In this document: positions 58,907 to 64,000 of the stretch, in pieces
Position numbering within the stretch: position 1 is the first letter of the stretch
How the letters are laid out: every line of letters starts with the position of its first letter
Source: Bacteroidales bacterium
GTDB taxonomy: Bacteria; Bacteroidota; Bacteroidia; Bacteroidales; F082
NCBI GenBank assembly: GCA_017461665.1
Contig: JAFTXI010000031.1
Coordinates: 1-64,000 of the forward strand
DNA length: 64,000 bases
Direction of reading: 5' to 3'
Notes under the pieces: generated by a model
The model's database searches: none
Told to the model about the DNA's origin: nothing
The model's input: only the letters and a program-made list of their open reading frames with translations
Translations under genes and position numbers: made by a program

Positions 58907-61156
58907 TTATTCAGCTATAACAGCTTCATCAACCTCAATCTGCTCTATATTAAGGCTGTCGGAGACAGCTTCTTCAACAACTTCTACCTTATTATATCTT
59001 GGAAGCGGTGATTTCACTTTAGGGTTAATATATGACAAAACGTTGAAAATCCATAAGGCTCCGACTGTCAATGCTATCACGCCAAAAGTGATGAGACATT
59101 TTTGCCATGTCTTTAAGCCTTTCTTAGCGAATGGGTCGTTGAGTTTCATCTTAGGATATTTAGCGACATCCGTCAATGTCTCGCCGAATGGAATGCTTAT
59201 CTTCGACACCGCGTTGACAGCCCAGCCGTTAGCGTTAAGTAATGGAGCAATATTTCTGCGGCGCAGCTTAAGCCAAGCCATCACCATAGCCGGTCCCGAG
59301 ATGACGACGATGATTCCCACAAACAACATAATAAGTTGCCACCAGTTCAAGGCGAACAAACCTTTGAAGATACTTGCCAATGCTGTTCCTATCATACCGA
59401 CAGCCATTCCTATTGCAGCGAAGATACCTGCAAACTTGGCGATATCGAACGGAGGTGCTGCAGCTGCTGCTTTGGCTTCTTCGGCTGTTTTAGTCGGGGC
59501 AGCGTTGATGTTGGCAGTAGCGTTTGCCATCATCTTGGCATCTTTCTCGGCAGCGCTCTTGTTAATGAGGTTCTCTATTGCCGTTGCCATCCTACGATAT
59601 GGTGACCAAAACGACTGTGAGATATTTATTGGATTATCGACTATTTTAGTTATCACGGCATCCCACTCCAAACCACTGTTGTCGTAGAAAACGCCATTCT
59701 TACCTACCGACAATTCACCTATATCACCAACTGTCACTGCTGCAGCGATTTGCATTTTACCGGCTTTAGTCTTTGTAGTACAATCGCAATAGACGAGATA
59801 CATTCCACTTGCTCCAGCCGCTGCACTATGTTTTCCTGTGTCGTTAACCTTCATACAGAACTTACATTCTCTTTGGTCGATAATGAGAGTACCACATTGG
59901 AAGATAGATTTCACTTTTTTATCTTTATCATAAAAGTCGTTGAAAGTGACGAAGTTCTTAAGCAATTTATAGAAATCGCGATAGATATGTAAGAATTTAT
60001 CCACCATGTCAATATTATCCGACTCCTCTTTTAAGGCTGCATCTTGTGCCACCAAATCAAGAAGTTCTGCTTTCTTATCCTGAGCGAGATAGTTTCTCAT
60101 CGCATCTATGCCGAGAGCTTCCACAGCGACGCCAGCTTTAGAGTTCTTCCATGAGATATAAGCAGAGAATTTTGCTGCTATAGCATTCCAATCTTCTTCT
60201 GTGATATTATCTTTTGAAGCATCTAAGGCGTTGTCTTTTATTATATTGAAGTATTTTTCCCAAGCAGGATTGATTGCAGCATTAAGGTTAAGTTCCGATT
60301 TTCCTGTTATATGAGTCAATGGATATGCAGCAATTTCGTTACTTTTTGTAGAGAGGTTTTCTGCACTTATAGCATCAATTTGAGATGTCTGTATATCTAA
60401 AGAAGCTGTGCTATTTGGCGAGAATGCAGCCAACTTTGAACGCATAAAATAGTCTCTTATTTTCGCATCTAAAGCATTGTAAGCCTCAATGATAGCGTCT
60501 GTTTTATCACCGTATATTGCTTCAACTTTCGATTCACTCCAAGCTAAATAATCGTTGATGTTTTTATAGAAAGACTCTATCTGGTCTGTGCCAATACCCA
60601 AAACGCCACTTCTGTCAGCAAGGCCGCCCACGCTTGAGATTATCGCTGCTATTGTTGACTTTATCTCTGCATTATCGGAAGAAGCCTCTGTGATAATACC
60701 ATCGCCATTGAAACGCGTCTTTGCAAAGATAGCAGTGATGTCTGCTGTGTCGGCTATAGAAATAAGATTACCTTCTTTACCGAGATTTTCAAGTATTTGC
60801 TTTGCCGAAGAATAGAGTTTCTTTCCATTGGCATCATCAGTGTTAATATTGTTGATGTCGATAAAATCTTCTCCTTTGAGTATTAGGTCTTTATCTTTCA
60901 ATGTCGACATTATCCATTCAGACACTTTGATGACATCGTTGATACGAAGTTTGCCATCGCCGTCACAGTCCATATATTTCAGGCTCTTTTCATCAATCTC
61001 AAGACCTGTTGTTGGACATGAAAGCACAGTCCACATCTTTGGATCAAGCTCTGAGAGATGTGCGACATCTTCACCCGACTTGATTCTTACTCGAGCTGAA
61101 CCTCCTATATTTACGAAGTTCCACTTGTATTTTTTTTCTTTACTAATGAGTGCCAT
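58907..61156 (-). CDS. Large EF-hand-like membrane protein of unknown function
   Basis: 749 residues without a signal peptide. An EF-hand loop at residues 63-74 (DCDGDGKLRIND) fits D-x-D-x-D-G-x-L-x3-D; a second, weaker Asn-Gly-Asp-Gly loop is at about 150. The middle is helical and soluble, with a four-cysteine region (FQCGTLI, CKFCMKV, YCDCTTK). Residues about 560-575 are alanine-rich, then come two or three membrane helices (about 580-640) and one near 690-710. The C-terminal tail is acidic. The family was not recognised. It is followed upstream by the DUF2750 gene. Confidence 0.7.
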   Translation of the reverse strand: MALISKEKKYKWNFVNIGGSARVRIKSGEDVAHLSELDPKMWTVLSCPTTGLEIDEKSLKYMDCDGDGKLRINDVIKVSEWIMSTLKDKDLILKGEDFIDINNINTDDANGKKLYSSAKQILENLGKEGNLISIADTADITAIFAKTRFNGDGIITEASSDNAEIKSTIAAIISSVGGLADRSGVLGIGTDQIESFYKNINDYLAWSESKVEAIYGDKTDAIIEAYNALDAKIRDYFMRSKLAAFSPNSTASLDIQTSQIDAISAENLSTKSNEIAAYPLTHITGKSELNLNAAINPAWEKYFNIIKDNALDASKDNITEEDWNAIAAKFSAYISWKNSKAGVAVEALGIDAMRNYLAQDKKAELLDLVAQDAALKEESDNIDMVDKFLHIYRDFYKLLKNFVTFNDFYDKDKKVKSIFQCGTLIIDQRECKFCMKVNDTGKHSAAAGASGMYLVYCDCTTKTKAGKMQIAAAVTVGDIGELSVGKNGVFYDNSGLEWDAVITKIVDNPINISQSFWSPYRRMATAIENLINKSAAEKDAKMMANATANINAAPTKTAEEAKAAAAAPPFDIAKFAGIFAAIGMAVGMIGTALASIFKGLFALNWWQLIMLFVGIIVVISGPAMVMAWLKLRRRNIAPLLNANGWAVNAVSKISIPFGETLTDVAKYPKMKLNDPFAKKGLKTWQKCLITFGVIALTVGALWIFNVLSYINPKVKSPLPRYNKVEVVEEAVSDSLNIEQIEVDEAVIAE

Positions 61157-61199
61157 AATGTTATATTTTAATTATTATAGTTCTATATCAAAATCATTC

Positions 61200-61652
61200 T
61201 TAATCTTCATCATCGGTAAGATTATCCAGAAACTCTTCTTCCCAGTTGTCGGGGATACCTTCCGCCCATTCTTCGTCGTAGTAGTCCTCGCCTACCAAAC
61301 GTTTGTCTTCTTCAACATCTATCTCCGGTCCGACGAAGACCTGTTTCATCGACAAAGCCGGTATTGGAAACATCTGACCTTCCTCTCCTGTAGAGATGGC
61401 TATTCCAATCTCGTCGGAATGAAGCTCGCTCATCCAACCAACAAACTCAGCTATGTTCATATTCGTTACATTATATCCTTCCCAGTCTTCACTTGCATTT
61501 TCAAGAGCTTCTTTTTCGCTGCTCCACACCGGTATGAAAGAGTTCTCATTGCCATCTTCCACCATTGCAAAAAGTCCAGGCTTAGCTTCCAAAAGCCATA
61601 ACATGTCATTTTCTTTTACCTCTTTAATAAAGGCACCTAATATATTCATCAT
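61200..61652 (-). CDS. DUF2750 protein with very acidic tail
   Basis: 150 residues. Residues about 5-105 fit DUF2750: FIKEVKENDMLWLLEAKPG, then FIPVWSSEKEALENASEDW and FVGWMSELHSDEIGIAIS. The last 45 residues contain about 22 acidic ones, which is unusual. The gene precedes the EF-hand membrane gene by 43 nt on the same strand and is likely its partner. Confidence 0.75.
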   Translation of the reverse strand: MMNILGAFIKEVKENDMLWLLEAKPGLFAMVEDGNENSFIPVWSSEKEALENASEDWEGYNVTNMNIAEFVGWMSELHSDEIGIAISTGEEGQMFPIPALSMKQVFVGPEIDVEEDKRLVGEDYYDEEWAEGIPDNWEEEFLDNLTDDED

Positions 61653-61704
61653 ATTTTAAAGTTTAAAGTTTTTTTTGAAGTTCTTAATTCCTCATTCCTA
61701 ATTC

Positions 61705-63588
61705 CTAATTAATTTCATCAAGTTCAAGCCATCGGATTTCTTTCTCGTCGATGAGTTCATTTATCTCACTGATTCGTTTTCCCATTTTCTCCAACTCTTG
61801 ATAATCTAATTGTTCCTGCATTTTAGCTGTCAGTTCTTCTTTCTCCGATTCCAAGGCCGCTATCTCGTCAGTCAGTTGTTCGTATTCTTTTTGTTCTTTA
61901 TATGTTCTTTTCTTTTTACGTTCCGATGCCGGTTTTTCAACACGTATCTCTTGTTTCTGAGCAGCTTGTTCTCTTCTCTCCTCCTTGTTTTTCTCTTCTA
62001 AATAATCGTGATACTGAGAATAGTTACCCATAAATCCCTTTACCTTGCCGTCGCCTTCAAACACGAAAAGTTGATCGACTGTCTGATCTAAGAAGAATCT
62101 GTCGTGCGACACTACCAAAAGACATCCTTTATAAGTCTGAAGGAAATCTTCCAATTTTTGTAATGTCAGCAAGTCTAAATCGTTGGTAGGCTCGTCGAGT
62201 ATCAGGAAGTTAGGATTGGAAACCAATACGGTAAGAAGATAAAGTCGTCTTTTCTCTCCACCGCTCAACAGCGACACAAGCTGACGATGCATTGAATAGG
62301 GAAACATGAAATGAGCGAGAAGCTGATCGGCAGAATATGTCTTATTCTTTCCATAATGAATCACTTCCGCAATATCCTTTATCGTTTCTAATACTGTCTT
62401 ACGTTCATCGAATTTAATTCCTTTCTGAGTATAATAACCATAGACGACGGTCTGTCCCGTGACGATTGTTCCTTTATCGGGATTCTCGTTGCCGGTAATC
62501 ATATTGAGGAATGTCGATTTTCCTATTCCGTTTTTACCAATAATTCCAATGCGTTCACCTTTTTTAAAGATATAGTCGAAGTCTTTGAGAATTGTCATCT
62601 CGCCGTACGACTTCGACACTCTGTCCATCTCGAGTATCTTACCACCAAGACGCTGCATATCTGCTCCGAATTGCAGTTCGCTGTTGTCGCGACGCATCTT
62701 AGCTTTTTCCTGAAGGTCGTAGAAAGCGTCGATGCGAGCCTTCGCCTTTCCTGTTCGAGCCTGTGGCGTGCTGCGCATCCATTCTAACTCATGTTTAAAA
62801 AGCTGCCCTGCTCGCTCAGCAGCGATACATTTGTTCTCCTCCCTCTCGCGACTCTTCCTCACATAATAATCGTAATTTCCATTATGTGTGTACATAGTTC
62901 CTTGATAAAGTTCAAAAATCTTATTACACACTCTGTCAAGGAAATAACGATCGTGAGTCACCATAAACAAAGTCTTTGTCGATTGAGTCAGATATTTCTC
63001 TAACCACTCAATCATTCCCATATCAAGATGGTTAGTAGGCTCGTCCAAGAACAAAATATCTGGATCGTCGAGGAGCACCAAAGCGAGAGCCAAGCGTTTC
63101 ACTTGACCTCCCGACAATGTCCCTATCTTTTGTGTTAAGTCGGTGATTTCAAATGTATAGAGAAGCTGTTTCAGACGTTGTTCGTACGACCATGCTTGGA
63201 GAGCGTCCATCTGAGAGATTGCGTCTTCCAATTCTTTTTTGGTAGAAATATTATCGTCATCGACATGATTCAACAAGGCGTTTTCATAACGTTGTATCAC
63301 ATTCATAATATCGGTATGACCTGTGGAAATCACTTCTTGAATGGTTAGTTCCGAGTCAAACTGAGGGAGCTGTTCAAGATAACCTATTCTGATATTTTCG
63401 TTATAAGCTATTGAGCCTTTGTCGCTTTCTTCCTTACCGACAAGAATCTTCATCATCGTCGATTTGCCTGTTCCATTGGCTGCAACTAAAGCCGTCTTCT
63501 CCCCTTTCTCGATTCCGAAACTGATATTTTCAAATAACAGTTTATCGCTAAAAGCCTTTGATATATTGTCGATAGAGATATAATTCAT
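61705..63588 (-). CDS. ABC-F family ATPase (Uup-like)
   Basis: 627 residues with two ABC ATPase domains and no membrane part. Walker A AANGTGKST (about 37) and IGKNGIGKST (about 350); signature sequences LSGGQVKRLALA and LSGGEKRRLYLL; Walker B LFLDEPTNHLD and LILDEPTNDLD. A linker about 240-310 and a C-terminal coiled coil (about 545-627) match Uup/EttA-like proteins acting on ribosomes or branched DNA. The -7 box TATCTTTG is at 63605-63612. Confidence 0.94.
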   Translation of the reverse strand: MNYISIDNISKAFSDKLLFENISFGIEKGEKTALVAANGTGKSTMMKILVGKEESDKGSIAYNENIRIGYLEQLPQFDSELTIQEVISTGHTDIMNVIQRYENALLNHVDDDNISTKKELEDAISQMDALQAWSYEQRLKQLLYTFEITDLTQKIGTLSGGQVKRLALALVLLDDPDILFLDEPTNHLDMGMIEWLEKYLTQSTKTLFMVTHDRYFLDRVCNKIFELYQGTMYTHNGNYDYYVRKSREREENKCIAAERAGQLFKHELEWMRSTPQARTGKAKARIDAFYDLQEKAKMRRDNSELQFGADMQRLGGKILEMDRVSKSYGEMTILKDFDYIFKKGERIGIIGKNGIGKSTFLNMITGNENPDKGTIVTGQTVVYGYYTQKGIKFDERKTVLETIKDIAEVIHYGKNKTYSADQLLAHFMFPYSMHRQLVSLLSGGEKRRLYLLTVLVSNPNFLILDEPTNDLDLLTLQKLEDFLQTYKGCLLVVSHDRFFLDQTVDQLFVFEGDGKVKGFMGNYSQYHDYLEEKNKEERREQAAQKQEIRVEKPASERKKKRTYKEQKEYEQLTDEIAALESEKEELTAKMQEQLDYQELEKMGKRISEINELIDEKEIRWLELDEIN

Positions 63589-63604
63589 CGTAAAAGTATT
63601 TTGG

Positions 63605-63612
63605 CAAAGATA
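63605..63612 (-). promoter_or_regulatory. -7 box TATCTTTG of the ABC-F gene
   Basis: Exact consensus on the minus strand 17 nt before the ATG. Confidence 0.65.
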
Positions 63613-63704
63613 GTAAAATGACTAATGACATACGACTAATAACGAAAGTTTTTTTTGAAGAAAATAAAATATTTTTGATACTTAATTTATCGTGTTTTAT
63701 GTTG

Positions 63705-63712
63705 TATCTTTG
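63705..63712 (+). promoter_or_regulatory. -7 box TATCTTTG of the chromate transporter gene
   Basis: Exact consensus on the plus strand 18 nt before the ATG at 63730. Confidence 0.65.
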
Positions 63713-63729
63713 CGTTTCAAAATAAAGAC

Positions 63730-64000
63730 ATGAAGATTTGTTGGCAACTATTTATCACTTTTTTAAATATTGGAGCGTTCACTCTTGGTGGCGGTTATGC
63801 CATGCTCGACATGATTGAACGAGCCGTCGTCAAGAAACGTAAATGGATTGACAGCGATGAGTTTTGGGATTCCATCGCTGTGGTTCAGACTCTTCCTGGA
63901 GTTTTTGCCGTCAACTGCGCTCTTTACGTAGGATATAAAATCAAGGGCACAAAAGGAGCTGTCGCTTCCTGTCTTGGAGCTATAATTCCGTCCATCGTGA
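63730..64000 (+). CDS. Chromate transporter (ChrA family), 5' part
   Basis: Cut by the window edge; 90 residues are visible. MKICWQLFITFLNIGAFTLGGGYAM with the ERAVVKKRKWID stretch and VQTLPGVFAVN is the N-terminal half of the CHR domain. In Bacteroidota two short CHR proteins often work as a pair; whether a second follows is not visible. It exports chromate or related anions. Confidence 0.9.
   Translation, partial: MKICWQLFITFLNIGAFTLGGGYAMLDMIERAVVKKRKWIDSDEFWDSIAVVQTLPGVFAVNCALYVGYKIKGTKGAVASCLGAIIPSIV

Noticed and set aside
59043..60815. ORFs of 75-214 residues on the + strand opposite the EF-hand protein
   Set aside because: The minus-strand frame is continuous over 749 codons with meaningful motifs; the others are shadows.

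Overview
The window looks like chromosomal DNA of a low-GC Bacteroidota, most likely a Bacteroidales relative. Evidence: many promoters carry the phylum-specific -7 box TAnnTTTG (often TATCTTTG) 15-20 nt before start codons, Shine-Dalgarno sites are mostly absent, RpoD is the short 288-residue form, Tat is TatAC only, and families such as DUF4249, DUF2279, the DUF3791/DUF3990 genes and the CXXX-repeat peptide maturation genes are present. There is no rRNA, CRISPR array, complete insertion sequence or prophage. Most of the window is housekeeping, with small accessory modules between.

Layout. 1-1.7 kb: a long-hairpin RNA candidate, two tRNA-Ser genes and two small Bacteroidota proteins. 1.8-6.2 kb: an M48 protease with a TerB-like tail, a DUF2156 protein, an ADP-ribosyltransferase-like DUF3990 gene between two DUF3791 genes (toxin-antitoxin-like), and an acetyltransferase. 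6.2-10.1 kb: a large secreted GH2 beta-galactosidase. 10.3-31.8 kb: housekeeping (ligA, rpoD, an HtrA protease, dapF, mltG, recR, glmM, aroE, tex) with TPR and envelope proteins, ending in an exported dipeptidyl peptidase III fused to a nicotinamidase-like domain. 32-35 kb: a structured RNA with its own promoter and terminator, a broken HTH gene, the CXXX-repeat peptide maturase and its partner, then tatA-tatC. 35-39.4 kb: an AMP 5'-nucleotidase, peptidase T and an OPT peptide transporter. 39.5-42.9 kb: secreted and lipoprotein genes. 42.9-43.4 kb: two tandem structured RNAs. 43.5-50.8 kb: a MalY-like lyase, a TonB receptor/DUF4249 pair, tRNA-Tyr and a hybrid kinase. 50.8-64 kb: a sigma54 regulator, duplicated coiled-coil lipoproteins, a MATE pump, a Cas4-like protein, dnaB, an EF-hand membrane protein with a DUF2750 neighbour, an ABC-F ATPase and the start of a chromate transporter.

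How genes fit together: M49 peptidase, PepT and OPT point to peptide use. The hybrid kinase (kinase, receiver, HPt) and the convergent sigma54 regulator have all the parts of a phosphorelay. dapF, glmM and mltG serve peptidoglycan.

The most interesting result is a set of three paralogous rod-shaped RNAs: one on the + strand near 32.1-32.3 kb and two in tandem on the - strand at 43.0-43.4 kb. They share an apical hairpin, and one base pair covaries between the tandem copies. The all-in-one DPP III-nicotinamidase lipoprotein, the CXXX maturation locus next to tatAC with no visible substrate peptide, and matching in-frame 3 x 8-bp repeat insertions in two unrelated genes are also worth following.
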